A stretch of DNA of 64,000 bases from Mycoemilia scoparia (taxonomy: Eukaryota; Kickxellomycota; Kickxellomycetes; Kickxellales; Kickxellaceae), in NCBI GenBank assembly GCA_027575805.1, contig JANBPU010000001.1, positions 1 through 64,000 of the forward strand. Reading direction: 5' to 3'. A program made the translations under genes and the position numbers. The notes under the pieces are model-generated. The model had not been told where the DNA came from, did no database searches, and worked only from the letters and a program-made list of their open reading frames with translations. Every line of letters starts with the position of its first letter. Positions within the stretch are counted from its first letter, which is position 1. Positions 1 through 11,802 of this stretch are shown here, piece by piece.

Positions 1-126
1 ATTTTCTGAAAAATATATATACCCAAAATGTATGGGGGTGAAATCATGGTACACTATTAGAGGAGACTCTGCCATATGGAGAACTTGTCATATGCGATCT
101 ATGGCTTTTGTTGGAGCTATTAAGGA

Positions 127-245
127 ATATGGGTGATTGTTTTTGAAGGGCGAATGTTTACTAGTAAAACTGGATATCAATTTGGATGTGGTTGCTTCTA
201 TAATCGCTGGCCACCAAAGGTACCCTTCAAAAACTATCACCTATA
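127..245 (-). repeat. MITE family A, copy A1
   Basis: A roughly 120-bp element bounded by inverted termini: ATGGGTGATTGTTTTTGAAG on the left, and CCCTTCAAAAACTATCACC on the right. It is the reverse complement of the copy at 13450-13569 with scattered mismatches. No coding capacity. Probably a non-autonomous DNA transposon with TA target preference (inference from copy A2). Confidence 0.7.
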
Positions 246-696
246 CAACCATTTATAAAATATTCCCAGGCCATATTATTTTGTCTTATTAACCGTGAGA
301 TGCAATATCTCTATTGAGAACAAGGATCAAAATACTCTGCTTCTCTGCATAGCGGATGAAACCACCACACATGCGCTCTGTGATTTTTCTGAAAATTGAC
401 ACAGTGAATGTACCCAAATGATAGGTCTTTATCTGCTTCTGATGTAAAGACAAGATCTTTCTCAGCCGATTATGCATTTATGTGACGCGGCTTCCCTGTT
501 CGCGCAAATCTGGTTTTCCTATCTTAAAGAACCAAATAATGCGTTGCCACACCATCCAACTGGCGTCCTTACCTTTGCAATCAGGGTTGGGGTTTATCGA
601 TAATGAAAGGCACCTATCAGTGACGCAATCTACTGATCAGCTAGTGAGTGTATTTGCTTTGCATAATGCTGTTGCAACAACGTTTTGTTATAATGG

Positions 697-706
697 TATA
701 TAAATA
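697..706 (+). promoter_or_regulatory. TATA-like element upstream of enolase
   Basis: TATATAAATA lies about 145 bp before the enolase ATG and is followed by a CT-rich stretch running to about 850. That arrangement is typical of strongly expressed fungal glycolytic genes. Assigned by sequence only. Confidence 0.4.
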
Positions 707-849
707 AACCTAGACATGATCCATCTCTGCTTCTTTGTTGCTTGTCTCCTCTTGTTTCTCTTGTCTAGCTTCACTACACTCTTACCACTTTATATCTTTG
801 CTAGTTTCCTTTTGACGTCACCGCTTCACTTTCTTTATACTCAACAACA

Positions 850-2166
850 ATGTCCATTACCAAGATTACCGCCCGCCAAATCTTCGACTCCCGTGGCAAC
901 CCCACTGTTGAGGTCGACCTCTACACCGAGAAGGGCTGCTTCCGTGCTGCCGTTCCTTCTGGTGCCTCTACCGGTGTCCACGAGGCCCTTGAGCTTCGCG
1001 ATGGTGGATCGGACTACATGGGAAAGGGCGTATTGAAGGCCGTCGAAAATGTAAACAAGCACATCGCTCCCGCCCTCATCAAGGCCAATATCCCAGTTGA
1101 GGACCAAGGTGCTATTGACAAATTCATGATCGACCTCGACGGTACTCCCAACAAGTCCAAGTTTGGTGCCAATGCTATCCTCGGTGTCTCTCTTGCTGTT
1201 GCCAAGGCCGGTGCTGCTGCCAAGTCAGTTCCTCTCTACCAACACTTCCGCGATCTCTCTGGGCGTAAGAGCGAGAAGTATGTTCTCCCCGTCCCAGCCT
1301 TCAATGTCCTCAATGGTGGCTCTCATGCTGGAAACAAGCTTGCTATGCAGGAGTTCATGATCCTCCCAACTGGTGCCTCTTCCTTCACTGAGGCTTTGAA
1401 GATGGGAAGTGAAGTCTACCACAACCTCAAGTCTGTCATCAAGAAGAAGTATGGCCAGGATGCCACTAATGTTGGTGACGAGGGTGGCTTTGCACCAAAC
1501 ATCTTGGACGCCAAGGATGCTCTTGACCTTCTCATCGAGGCCATCAACAAGGCTGGCTATGAGGGCAAGATTAAGATTGGCATGGATGTAGCTGCTTCCG
1601 AATTCTACAAGCAAGAACTTGACAAGTATGACCTTGACTTCAAGAACCCCAAGTCTGATCCTGCCGACTTCAAGACTACTGAGGAAATGGTCGAGCTCTA
1701 TGCTGACTTCATCAAGAACTACCCAATCGTTTCTATTGAAGATCCATTTGATCAGGACCACTGGGATGCCTGGAACAAGATCACAGCCCAGCAGGGTGAA
1801 AAGGTCCAAATTGTCGGTGATGACCTTCTTGTCACCAACCCCACTCGCATTGCTACTGCTGAAAAGCAAGCTTCCTGCAATGCCCTTCTTCTCAAGGTTA
1901 ATCAGATCGGTTCCATAACCGAAGCCATCGATGCTGCCAATAAGTCGTTTGCTGCCGGATGGGGAGTCATGGTTTCTCACCGTTCCGGAGAGACTGAGGA
2001 CGTAGTTATTTCTGACCTTGCTGTTGGTCTTAGCTCTGGCCAAGTCAAGTTTGGTGCCACTGCCAGGTCCGAGCGTCTTTGCAAATACAACCAGCTTCTC
2101 CGCATTGAGGAGGAGCTTGGCGACAATGCTATCTACGCTGGAGCTACCTTCCGCAAGCCCTTCTAA
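850..2166 (+). CDS. ENO1: Enolase (2-phosphoglycerate dehydratase)
   Basis: Single-exon gene for a 438-residue enolase, the usual eukaryotic length. It interconverts 2-phosphoglycerate and phosphoenolpyruvate in cytosolic glycolysis and gluconeogenesis. The N-terminus has the standard [15 protein letters not shown], and the substrate loop SGASTG is present. The metal-binding and catalytic blocks are all intact: [40 protein letters not shown] (catalytic Lys) and [11 protein letters not shown]. The start is the first ATG of the frame and matches the family N-terminus. Codon use is strongly biased to C-ending codons, unlike most neighbours, which suits high expression. A TATA-like box and a pyrimidine-rich leader precede it. 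Confidence 0.97.
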   Translation: MSITKITARQIFDSRGNPTVEVDLYTEKGCFRAAVPSGASTGVHEALELRDGGSDYMGKGVLKAVENVNKHIAPALIKANIPVEDQGAIDKFMIDLDGTPNKSKFGANAILGVSLAVAKAGAAAKSVPLYQHFRDLSGRKSEKYVLPVPAFNVLNGGSHAGNKLAMQEFMILPTGASSFTEALKMGSEVYHNLKSVIKKKYGQDATNVGDEGGFAPNILDAKDALDLLIEAINKAGYEGKIKIGMDVAASEFYKQELDKYDLDFKNPKSDPADFKTTEEMVELYADFIKNYPIVSIEDPFDQDHWDAWNKITAQQGEKVQIVGDDLLVTNPTRIATAEKQASCNALLLKVNQIGSITEAIDAANKSFAAGWGVMVSHRSGETEDVVISDLAVGLSSGQVKFGATARSERLCKYNQLLRIEEELGDNAIYAGATFRKPF

Positions 2167-2422
2167 TCTTATTTATAGTATATCATATCATATAGTTTTG
2201 GCTTCCAGTAAATCATTTTCCGTTAACTCACCTGTTAATATAACACCACAGTTTTAAATATAAATTTGTGTATGTGTCCTCAACTCTCTGTTCTAGCTTT
2301 TCAAGAAGGCTATACATGCATGCATGATGTTCTGAACATAATATGCCTGAGTTTCTTTTGCAGTGTTTTAAGCGATCCTGGGCATTTTGTGTGTTTATTT
2401 TCTCATAGAAAGAGTTTTATAA

Positions 2423-2703
2423 ATGGCAGATTCTTCACCAAAAGGGTACAATCCTGTGTGCCCTTATGCATTCAGCAATTTTGGCCCATAAAACATATGG
2501 CAAGTTCTCCATCAAGAGGAAACAAATCAGTACCCTCATACATTCCCTGCGAGTTGGCCCATAACCCATACATTTCTGTTGGAGCCTGACAGATTATTGG
2601 CTATTATCCAGGGTATTCTTCTGGTACACCTTCAAAGGAGATTCTGCCGTATATTTTAGGCTGATATTGGGGAGATTACTTTCTAATACGCTTTTAGAGA
2701 CTG
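2423..2703. repeat. MITE family B, outer copy interrupted by an inner B copy
   Basis: The outer copy begins with TGGCAGATTCTTCACCAAAA at 2423. It runs to about 2497, resumes at about 2652 with TATTTTAGGCTGATATTG and ends near 2703. Dropping 2498-2651 gives CATATATTTTAG, which matches the continuous CATACATTTTAG of other B copies. The second copy therefore sits inside the first. Confidence 0.6.
2498..2651. repeat. MITE family B, inner copy flanked by TA
   Basis: The inner element runs from TGGCAAGTTCTCCATCAAG to GGAGATTCTGCCG. These ends are imperfect inverted repeats. TA at 2496-2497 and TA at 2650-2651 look like a target-site duplication, as made by Tc1/mariner-type transposases. Confidence 0.6.
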
Positions 2704-3005
2704 CGATGCACTTGTCATCAATCTTGGCCCAATACTGCGTGAAATCTTACTTCAATATAGGGACCAAGTTAACATTGGTCGACCATTGTAGAATTTTGCA
2801 GAACATCTAAAAAGACTGCGTAATAGGTCAGCAGCCAAACTGATAGGCACAAATCGTTGATAATTTGCCAAGGATTCTAAATTTTAGAGTAGCTAGTTGA
2901 TTAAGTGGCCAAACTATAAAAGATCAAAACCTTTACCATTCTCCTCAGTAGTCATATCACTTGTCATTCTTCTAATCTTACAAGTATAGTACTAATATAT
3001 TAGTT

Positions 3006-3680
3006 ATGCCTCGCCAACGCAGATCCGCCCCCTCAGCCCTGCCACGTCGCAGTGCCCATACCATGGCAGCCCCACCTCCTCACGCTACCCATCACCATGC
3101 CCCACCACCACCACCACAGCCCGCGACTGCTCACGCCCCTCACACAGGCACAGCACAACCCCAGCAGCCAGGTCTTTTTGCACAAGTAAGCTGAATTTTT
3201 TTATAAATTAAGCTAATTGAGTGTAATTTTAATAAAGAGAAAGACTCTAAATGCTTGAATCTAATTGCTTTGATAGATGGCAGCTACTGCTGGCGGTGTA
3301 GCTGTTGGTTCCGCAATTGGCCACACAGTGGTAAGTGGATCGAAATGAAACTGTAGTTCTGTATATATTAAAAAAGGATACAAGCTTATATGTGTATTGC
3401 GCGCGATTTTTAGGGAAGCGCTGTTACTGGCCTATTCAGTGGAGGTAGCAAGGAAGAGGCCTCAACACAAAGCACCCAGGATGTTTCCCAACAAGCACAG
3501 TACCAGTCTGCTCCAGTATATAGTCAGGGTAGCCAGCACCAGTCTGAAAATCAGGCATGTGCTGCAGACCTAAAGGCCTTCAACAAGTGTCTTGAGCAAG
3601 AAAACAACATGAATGACTGTAAGCACTACTACGAAATGCTCAAGCAGTGCCAAGCTTTCTACTCCAATAGATCCTTTTAA
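3006..3680 (+). CDS. MIX17: Twin-CX9C CHCH-domain protein, Mix17/CHCHD2 type
   Basis: Three exons (3006-3185, 3277-3330, 3414-3680) encode 166 residues. The N-terminus is Arg-rich, then Pro/Ala/His-rich. A conserved Gly/Ala hydrophobic segment spans exons 2-3 (GGVAVGSAIGHTVGSAVTG). The C-terminus carries two CX9C motifs, C-AADLKAFNK-C and C-KHYYEMLKQ-C, the CHCH helical hairpin oxidised by Mia40 in the intermembrane space. This order is that of yeast Mix17 and animal CHCHD2/CHCHD10, which support respiratory-chain and cristae function. Both introns are phase 0 with GTAAG donors. Convergent with the next gene, whose stop codon lies 139 bp away. Confidence 0.9.
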
Positions 3681-3819
3681 AGATGCGCTTGAAAAGAATT
3701 AAATACGCTTTATTTCAGGACCATTTTTAGTTAGAAATAAATATAATTTGCATTAAATAGCCCAAATTGATAAATAGTTAGTAAAATCAATGTGAGGCTT
3801 TTTCATGATAGCCGTAATG

Positions 3820-5837
3820 CTATGGCTTGTTGCCAAGAACTGGGAATGGATCTTGTTTGCTTAATACGAGAATTAGGTGCTCATGAGACAAGTATCCCTT
3901 GATATAGCCCTATATAGACAAGCATGCATAGCAAAATATGTCCCATTTGGTGGGTTAGTAATGGAAGTCGAGGTTAACTTTTGAGAAAACGGAGTGATGC
4001 CATTTTATATGGTTACCTTGTAAATCATATTCACAACCAGACATTCGATCTCTGCCATTTCGATATCAAGGCCAGCTACACGTAAGGCCTGTTTAAGATT
4101 GTCAAGAGAGAGTCTTGAATTCGAGCCTTTTATCAGATACCTGTGGGCAATAACGACCCAAGTAGGCGAGCAAGATGTTAGTAGTGTCCAATATCTAACA
4201 CAGTTTATTATATAACAGAATGTTCGCCTACACTTTGAGAAACAATGTTCGTATAACCATTTCGCGGATATGCTCCATTATCATGTATGTTCCCCGTCTT
4301 AAAAGTGAGCGCTGGTGCTTTTCCAAGCATCTATCAAACATGCCTACATCCCCGCTTTTGATGGCATTGGCAAATATACCATATATTTTCCGCAGGTCTG
4401 GGTATAAATTGAACAGTTTTTCGCTAGGCAGTATGCCATTAAGCATCTTGATGGGGATAAGATATTCTAGGACAGCCCTATGGTTAAAATCATAAATTTA
4501 TTTAACCTGCCCTTGTATACACATATTAGTGATAAGACTTTATTTTCGTGAATTTTCTTACCGTTTGTTTGCCTTGGCGCCAGAATAACAGTGTTTTAGT
4601 GAAAACTCAAGGTGGTCCGACGCCTACAAATGTATGGCGTACCATAGTGGTGTTAGACAAAGCAAAGGTATTGGTAGAGTTATTTAGAGGGAATAATTTG
4701 TACTAATACCTTTTCATATTCCTCTCCACGGAATGACAGTACTCCCAAGTAAAAGTTGAATGTTACTTGATCTCCAAGAGGAAATTGCTCAATTTCCGGG
4801 GGTTGGGATGCCTTGATTGCTTTCAGGACATTTCCACACAGGTTGAGAGATCGAATCTATTGTATTGTGTAAATCTTAAAGGTCAGGTTTTACGCTTTTT
4901 GTTTACGCGGACTGCTTTTCGCAAGGTTTTTATACTCGCTCACCCTGAAATACACTTTAAACAAAAGGTTAGCCATGTAGTAAGTACCCCACTTTCTTGA
5001 ACGGCTAATGATATCTTCTCTATAAGAAATCGAGGCAAATGGTTAAGATATATTGGCCTTGTGAATGAACATGCCGTATAACATCGATTGTGGATAAGTA
5101 TAATGAGTACCTGTCATTGATGCATGCAGAAAATGACTTGTTTATTATCCTTGCTGACTCCTCGAGTTTAGTGGGCTCAAAGTTCTTTTTGAGCAATTGT
5201 TCATCGCTCTTTAAGGTTTACATTCGTGTTAGTTGATGCATGTGTTTAATTAAAAGAGTATACAAAGTCAAGTTGTGGTCTCTTACCGCGATCGCAAGAT
5301 CATATAGATCCTGGTTTAAAGTATAAAGGCCCAAAAGAACCCAGTTATCATTCTGAGGCAATGTTCGAATAAAGGCACTATATTAGCATGAATTCGTTTT
5401 ATAAATATGATGTTATTAATATGTTTCTTATAATCTGCTAATTCAGCAAATAAACTTTTCAGAGCGATGGCCAGCATACTTTATGGTGGAAACTTGGTAG
5501 TCAAAGGCACCTATGAAATCTCTGCTCTTGAGACAATGCGATGCATTTAGATGCGATGTTACAACTAAATCCCAGGGAGATCCAAGCTTTGCTCTAATCT
5601 GATCATCAAACTCCATATCCTTTACAAAAAACATGAGAGTTAGAAAGCAAACATCATGTCACTTTGGAAAACAGCAATCTATGTTGGGAGTGCTTTTACC
5701 TGGATCATTTCGTCAAGATGCCGCATTGTGCTTCCTCCATCAACGCATAGGAGCTCGGACAGACCATCGCCAGACTTTGAATGGCGTGCCGAGCCAAGCT
5801 TGCTGAGATATCTGCTAAGCGGGGTCCTTCGATCCAT
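3820..5837 (-). CDS. PCID2: PCI-domain protein of the PCID2/Thp1/Csn12 family
   Basis: Ten exons join in frame: 5700-5837, 5480-5619, 5287-5377, 5111-5208, 4944-5019, 4710-4856, 4562-4623, 4232-4477, 4017-4140 and 3820-3909. They give 403 residues, close to the roughly 400 of animal PCID2. Recognisable blocks in order: a TPLSRYL N-terminus; the NDNWVLLGLYTLNQDLYDLA helix; SRKWGTYYMANLLFKVYF; the PCI core with VGMFDRCLEKHQRSLLRRGT and IRTLFLKVYLI; and the winged-helix end MIYKGYIKGYLSHEHLILVL. PCID2/Thp1 is the PCI scaffold of TREX-2, coupling transcription to mRNA export; yeast Csn12 is the sister branch. Alternative in-frame starts lie at 5843 and 5897, so the N-terminus is the least certain part. 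The assignment to PCID2 rather than Csn12 is by overall likeness. Confidence 0.88.
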
Positions 5838-6254
5838 AGACATTGACTCGCTTTTATCCTTTCTACCTTTTTTATTGACTGCTGGGTGTAAGCCCATGGT
5901 TATCAGACTTTATCCCTCTTTACAATATATCATCAACAAAAGTGACTGGTTATGGGTGGTTAAACACTACTGATTCTCTGGTGATGGTATTTTCGTTGAT
6001 TAGAGAGATGTAAAATATCTTTTAAAGGTATTCAAAAACATTTCAACAGTGCTGAGAAAATATAGGCATTTGGAAGGTGTGTGTGTGTGTATATATATTC
6101 GAGTATACAATAACCTCATCAAAAACAGTTCATAGAGTAAAGAAAAAGTACAGGTTGCTATATGTTCCGCAAAGCTGGCTGCTAGAAGCGCAGAAATCAA
6201 GTCAACTTCAAGCCTTCCATCAAACAAAGCAGTTGCCCAGTATGCCTATTTCCA
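5838..6254. other. Gap between PCID2-like gene and FGGY kinase
   Basis: Likely holds the PCID2-like promoter and the FGGY kinase 3' end. The only notable feature is a short TG/TA microsatellite at about 6076-6099. No gene seen. Confidence 0.5.
6076..6099. repeat. (TG)n(TA)n microsatellite
   Basis: GGTGTGTGTGTGTGTATATA continuing into ATATT. A simple dinucleotide repeat. Confidence 0.8.
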
Positions 6255-8108
6255 CTATTTGGACATTATGGATTGGTAGGACTTTTGGTCCCTTTGCATC
6301 TTCTTGAACACGGCGTATTTCTTTTCATGGTAGTCAATCATATCTTTGTCATGTGTGGGGTAGACCGTACTTCCTGTTGCGGTCATCATCTTCATACACT
6401 CCCAGAGATGTTGGTTCGCATTTTGGGAATCTGCACAGTTGCTCTTTTGCATTTTGTAGGCTGTTGCTCCGAGTATTGCGCTTCCCAATATCACAGCACC
6501 GTCTATTTCAGCCGGAATAACAACATTGGCCTGCGCAATATCCGCTGTCAGCTCAACATAAAGCCTGTTCTGGCAAAGCCCCCCAGAAAGTAGAATGGAT
6601 GTTATAGGCTGCCCGCTTTGCTCCTCAATGGCATCTTTTATGGCCTTTGTTCCATATGCGAGGCCGGCCAAACAGGAAAGATAGCGCAGAGCAAGGTAGT
6701 CAAGGTCGTCTGGCATACCGGGTAGGTACTCGCCTACAAACATTCCACGAAGCGTTGGATCAGCCAATGGCGATCTGTTTCCATGGTGGTCTGGTAGGAA
6801 ATGCAGATCAGCCACCAGTCTGGATAGCTGCGATCTGTCATATTGCATCTTGGTAGCCATTTGTCGTAGATGCTCTTCAAGGATCGTGTATACGTTTGTG
6901 TTTTGTTTCTCTGCTTTAGGTAGCAAGGTCGTGTGGTAGGCAGAGTGGGACTGGACAACAGAGTCAATGAGACTGCCCACTGCGCTCTGGCCACCCTCAA
7001 GCATATACCACCCGTCCATGCCTGCAGAATAATACGGCCCCCAGACGCCTGGAACAAACACCGGAGATTTGAGAGCTAGTAGATGGCATGCGGATGTTCC
7101 TGCTATAATGGCCATCCGGCTAGCCACAGCGTCTATCTCCATATCTTCGCTGTTGTTGAGAGGAGCTGCAATAGTTCCAAGCCATCCAGAATATGCATCT
7201 ATAACGGCAGCACTAACTGCTGTGCCCTCTACAAGTCCCATTTCGCTGGCAGCCTTTTTGCTCAGGCCACCAGGTACGGGTGTTCCTGCGTTCAAGAGAT
7301 TGAGGGTATTACTTTGTGGATTTCCGCCAAGCTGTCTGAAATCGTCATTGGCTATGTCACCCAATCCTATTTTCTCAAAGATAATCGGATCCCACCCTTG
7401 GAATTTTGGATGCACGTCTTCCTCCGAATCTTTGGCATTGGGTGGCTCAAGCAACCACTTGCAGACCAGCGAGCAGGTGGATCGGCTCTTTGACTCGGTA
7501 GCTCGATGAGTAAGAAAGTCGGGAAGGTCGAAGAATTCGGCCTTTCTCCAAACCTCGTTCTCCATTCCCACCTGCTTGAAGCGGTTTCTGAGCCATACAA
7601 GCTTTGGAATCTCCATCTCTAACGATACCCGCCCACCAACATACCGCAGAGGGCCGTCTTGGGCTTCCTTGCAGCTGTTGATAAGCCCCGCTTCCTTTTC
7701 AGCTCTGTGGTCCATCCACATAATCACGTTCCATGTGGGGCCCTGGCTGCCATCGCGATATGAGGAGGGCAGAGGCGTATCCAGTCCCCCCAAGGATATA
7801 GATACAGGTTCTCCAGACTCGCGATTAACAACTGCCATAGAGCATGTGGCGTCGAATCCAATGCCCTTAACTTGGGCTGGCTCAAAAGAAGGCATAGACT
7901 CTTTGGCATTGTCAACACACCTTCTGACACAAGACACTATAGATGCCCATATATCCTCGGTGCTTTGCTCAACGTGGCCTTTTTCTGGCTTATGCACCTT
8001 GAGAGGGTGCTTGTGGGAGTACAGAAGCGCGCCATTGGTGGCAAACAACCCTGCGCGAGCAGAATAAGATCCTATATCAATACCAATAAAGTACTCTTCA
8101 GAACTCAT
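6255..8108 (-). CDS. FGGY: FGGY-family carbohydrate kinase (D-ribulokinase-like)
   Basis: Intronless 617-residue protein. It opens with YFIGIDIGSYSARAGLF, the phosphate-1 ATP-binding strand of the FGGY kinases, and carries LLSGGLCQNRLYVELTADI (adenosine/phosphate-2 region) near residue 530. The central HGNRSPLADPTLRGMFVG block is the FGGY signature region. Length and these motifs fit the eukaryotic ribulokinase-type clade (human FGGY, yeast YDR109C), which phosphorylates D-ribulose, possibly as metabolite repair. Glycerol and xylulose kinases are shorter and differ in these blocks. The start ATG is preceded by an in-frame stop-rich region, so MSSEEYF is the natural N-terminus. Substrate is inferred from the family. 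Confidence 0.9.
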   Translation of the reverse strand: MSSEEYFIGIDIGSYSARAGLFATNGALLYSHKHPLKVHKPEKGHVEQSTEDIWASIVSCVRRCVDNAKESMPSFEPAQVKGIGFDATCSMAVVNRESGEPVSISLGGLDTPLPSSYRDGSQGPTWNVIMWMDHRAEKEAGLINSCKEAQDGPLRYVGGRVSLEMEIPKLVWLRNRFKQVGMENEVWRKAEFFDLPDFLTHRATESKSRSTCSLVCKWLLEPPNAKDSEEDVHPKFQGWDPIIFEKIGLGDIANDDFRQLGGNPQSNTLNLLNAGTPVPGGLSKKAASEMGLVEGTAVSAAVIDAYSGWLGTIAAPLNNSEDMEIDAVASRMAIIAGTSACHLLALKSPVFVPGVWGPYYSAGMDGWYMLEGGQSAVGSLIDSVVQSHSAYHTTLLPKAEKQNTNVYTILEEHLRQMATKMQYDRSQLSRLVADLHFLPDHHGNRSPLADPTLRGMFVGEYLPGMPDDLDYLALRYLSCLAGLAYGTKAIKDAIEEQSGQPITSILLSGGLCQNRLYVELTADIAQANVVIPAEIDGAVILGSAILGATAYKMQKSNCADSQNANQHLWECMKMMTATGSTVYPTHDKDMIDYHEKKYAVFKKMQRDQKSYQSIMSK

Positions 8109-8603
8109 AGCTTGGGTAGGACGACGTGAGAAAAATAAGACAGAGTCTGGTGAAATATAAACGAGTAGAGCAAAGCAAGAGGAAAGGAGAAAAGTTATGG
8201 AGGTTGCTGATCTGCTCCAAAAAAGGTGTGCACTGTTCTAAATAGGATGAGGGTGACATGTGCATGGAGAAAAGCACAGTCCAATCCGGAGTCACAAGGC
8301 ATGCTTTCAATATGCCACCCAAGATCGGCTAAAACCATATACATTAGGACAATAATGGTTGAAATGGCCAACAGCCTTCATACATTGGTAACATGGACAA
8401 ACTTGGAGAACTAAATACTAAAATATCTAAGAAAAGGTCATAGATGGTAACAAAGATTGAACTACTACTATTAATTGGGCTGGTTCCGCTGTTCATTGCT
8501 GGATATATATAGTATTTACACTGACGACACGATCTATAGAGAGATCCAGTTGAGGAGGAGTTATTGTATACATGTTTGCATTGGCAAATAATGAATATCA
8601 GAA
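8109..8603. other. Gap between FGGY kinase and VPS1
   Basis: Contains the FGGY-kinase promoter and the VPS1 3' end. No gene, repeat copy or RNA gene is evident. Confidence 0.5.
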
Positions 8604-11292
8604 TCACGCAGCACTTACTTCATCAGCTCTCTTGAGGGCCTGTACCATCTCCTTGCACTCCTTTCTTCTCTTGACAGTGCCTTCACTTTCTTTCATCAAG
8701 TTGGCAATGGTCTCTGGGTTGTAGAGCTTCTTTAGCAGCTCTCTTTGCAGGTTATCCTTTGAGTGGTTGACCAACTTCAGCATAACTGTCTTGGGGATCA
8801 TGTCGATAGTGGTGCGCTTAACAACATTAAAGTACGACTTGATAAGAAGTTCTAAAGGCAGTGGTGATTAACATACGCATGCGTATTAGATGACGCTCAT
8901 TATTGGTTTATAATCGCTATGAATGATCCACCAAGTACTTACTTATAACCTCAATTTCCATTCTCTCGCGCTCAGAAAGGTTGCCATTGGGCTTGAGGGT
9001 GGGGAAGGACTAGGTTAAAACACAGCATAATATGTATAGGTAAATAGATAATGCTTATTATGAGAAGGCTTGGCTACATATGTATCAATGACACTTACTG
9101 CATCCATGGGGTTCTTTGATTTCTTGGTGGGCATGAAAGAGCCAAAGAAGGTGCTGTTTTTGTTCAGATTCATTTCGTTATCCAGCTCGGTGATTCTGTC
9201 GGCAGGGGGCTCAGCATCTCTTTGCGACGAACCATGGCGGTCGCTGGATGCTGACTTCGCAGGATGAAGGCGCTCATTGACGCGGGTAATTGCTGCCTGA
9301 CCACCAATAAAGTCCGGATGGGCAGTGTTGATGTAGCACTGCTCCATTCCAATGAGATCCTCGACAAGCTTGTTTGTTGGTACGAGTGCATTCTTCAAGA
9401 ACTCGATAACAATGCGCCCAAACTCCTCCTTGAGATCGGGGAATCTCTTGAAGCTCTGCTTGGTAAGCAGCCTATCTACAATTCTAACAAGCTCGTCATA
9501 AATCAAGTTGACACATCTAAGGCTTGGTGACTCAAGTCTCTTTATCTGCTGCTTGACAATGTTTTCAAAGGCGTTCGTGGCAACAAAAAGCGCAGGAGAA
9601 GAACCGGCAGAGTTGCATAGAAGCGTGCGGATGTCGACGTCCTTTATCTCGTCCAAAGGATCGATTGCCTTAATGCCGTTGGTAAACAGTTCGTGAAAAA
9701 CAAAACTAATACGTGCGCCCCCGCTAAGCTCATACGCGGGAAGGTCGTTGGACTTTCCCTCTATGACCAAAGAGAAGTCATTGCAGAATTCTGGAATGAT
9801 AGACAGGATCATGTTGGAAACATCCCCAGATCCGTCGCCGATGGGCTCACCGAGCTGGTGGAGCTCATTTTCGTACTTGGTAAGTGCATTCGAGATCTTG
9901 GCCTTGATTTCTGGAAGTGTGGCTTTGATGTGGTGCATGAGAATCATGTTGAGCTTGCGTGCAAGGAAAGGTGTACCGCAGTATTGTGCCTTGCTCTGGT
10001 AAGAAGCATGGTTTTCAAAGAAGCGTTTTTCGTTGTCCAGTGCAGAGGAAATGGATTTTTTGGTTTCGATGTCTTTCTGGCCACGATTAACAACGGGGAC
10101 GTAGCCAAGGCGGAGAGGAATGACTCTTCCTGCCAGAATATCGATAACATCAGTTCCTCTGTCCATCAAATCAACCTTTGTCAAAACACCAATGGTTCTT
10201 AGACCATCGGGATCTACCTCACGAGCAAGCTTAAGGCCATCGGAGTTGGCCAAATCCGTGTTGGCAGCAGTCACGGAAAGGATGATAGAGTTGGGCTTAG
10301 AAATATACTTCATAAGCATCTCACGGATTTGACGCTCGATATCCTTGGGCTGGTCACCAACGGGCACCTACATAATTGAGAATTGGCCAGGCTTAGTGGA
10401 TGAGCTGTAGTGCCATAAAAATCACAGAGAAGACGCAGACACTTTACCTTGGTCAAGCCGGGCAAGTCGACAAGAGTCAGAGTCAGAACATTGGGGGAAA
10501 ATATGCGTAGATTGATGGGGATTGGTGATATTCCTATATGATGGCACAGCAGGCAGTTTTAGGCTTTGTTATAAAATGAAGGCGAGAGGCAGGCGCTTAT
10601 AGGTGGAAAGGAATGCTTACCAAGATTCTTTCCAGTTTTTGCCTCAGTATCGTTTACAATTTCTTCTCGGATCTCATTAAAGTTGTAGAACTTCTTTCCA
10701 GGCAAATGTAGAAACTCTCCCCACTCATTGGGATTTTCTTCTAAATTGATACGCAATAAATGAAATAAAGTGGGTGGGGAACAATACAACGGAAAATACA
10801 AAAAATCCTGATTTCTTGGCATTCTTACCACCCTTAAAGTCTCCATTTTGCTCCTTTTTGGGCTCGTCTTTTGGAGTACGGTTTATTAGTTGGAGAATCT
10901 AAATATAGCCAAGTTGTTTGGTATATTGAATCTGGCAATGGGGTGCATTTCATCGATATATATAAATAATTTCATGGCAATAAAGTTGAATGTACTGATG
11001 GGCTTACCAATGGTCTTCGCGTGACAATTCCGCTGCCACGGGGAAGAAAGTCTCTCCCAACAATGTTTTCCAACACTGAACTTTTGCCGCTACTCTGACT
11101 ACATTTCCATAATAATGTTGACAATTAGTGCATGGGCTCTGCATTGATGAATTCGGTAGCAATCGGGTTCAAGGTATAGAGTTCTTACCTTCCAACAACT
11201 ACAATCTGGGGAAGGTCGACAGGGTTATGGACGCCTACGGTTGAGAAGGCATCCTGAAGCTTATTGACTGTTTTAATTAATTGCTCATCCAT
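8604..11292 (-). CDS. VPS1: Dynamin-like GTPase Vps1
   Basis: Eight exons (11189-11292, 11008-11098, 10829-10898, 10621-10740, 10448-10533, 9099-10367, 8943-9009, 8604-8851) give 684 residues. The N-terminus [16 protein letters not shown] matches yeast Vps1. The P-loop is GSQSSGKS (34-41), switch/G3 DLPG (151-154) and G4 TKVD (220-223). [17 protein letters not shown] is diagnostic of Vps1 rather than Dnm1. The stalk follows, then a Ser/Lys-rich insert B and the GTPase effector domain (MEIEVIKLLIKSYF to the end). There is no PH or proline-rich domain, as in other Vps1 proteins. It drives membrane scission in Golgi-vacuole traffic, endocytosis and peroxisome fission. The exon at 10829 could instead end 4 nt further in, changing one residue. 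Confidence 0.95.
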
Positions 11293-11802
11293 GGCAATTT
11301 TCGTGCTCGAATGTCGCTAATATATGTATCCTGCTTTATGATGATAATAATAATAATAGTAATAGTGTATAGTATTTGAAAGGGATAACGAAAAGTACGT
11401 TTGCCCTTTGGTTTAAATAGCAGTCGTTGTTAGAATTATGGTGAACTCGGCTTTTGTTTGGTTGTGGTGACTTTGAGGGGTGATGCTTTGGCAGGTTTGG
11501 TTTGTTTATTCGTTGGAATTCTCACAGCAATAACGCCCAGCCAGAACCAATAGAAGTAACAGAAATATCATATTATAGTTGTCTATGGTGCTTGAGTTGA
11601 CCACGACACATTCCCCCATCAAAATTAGGGATGATGATGACATTGTTTTAAAGGATGGTTTGTCCAGGAGATTTGAATACTCAAAGATGAAGGCAGCCAG
11701 TATTGAAATAATGAAGCTAGTATGAGCATTTTGTTAACAAACGGCGCTAATTACACTTTACAAACCCTTTAGGCTATTGTAGATGTTACAATTTGGGTTG
11801 CA

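Larger units (their letters stand above)
1..849. other. Intergenic region upstream of enolase
   Basis: No convincing gene is visible. The left part carries a fragment of repeat family B (about 45-75, the end resembling GGTACAC...GGAGACTCTGCC) and a full family-A element (127-245). The right part is the enolase promoter with a TATA-like sequence and a long pyrimidine-rich leader (about 718-849). Short open frames here have no recognisable similarity. Confidence 0.6.
2167..3005. other. Intergenic region with nested family-B repeat
   Basis: No gene seen. It holds the enolase 3' end, a family-B element (2423-2703) interrupted by a second family-B element, and about 300 bp of apparently unique AT-rich DNA that would contain the promoter of the CHCH-domain gene. 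Confidence 0.6.

Noticed and set aside
1225..2043. 272-codon open frame antisense to enolase
   Set aside because: Shadow of a strongly codon-biased gene. The sense strand encodes complete enolase.
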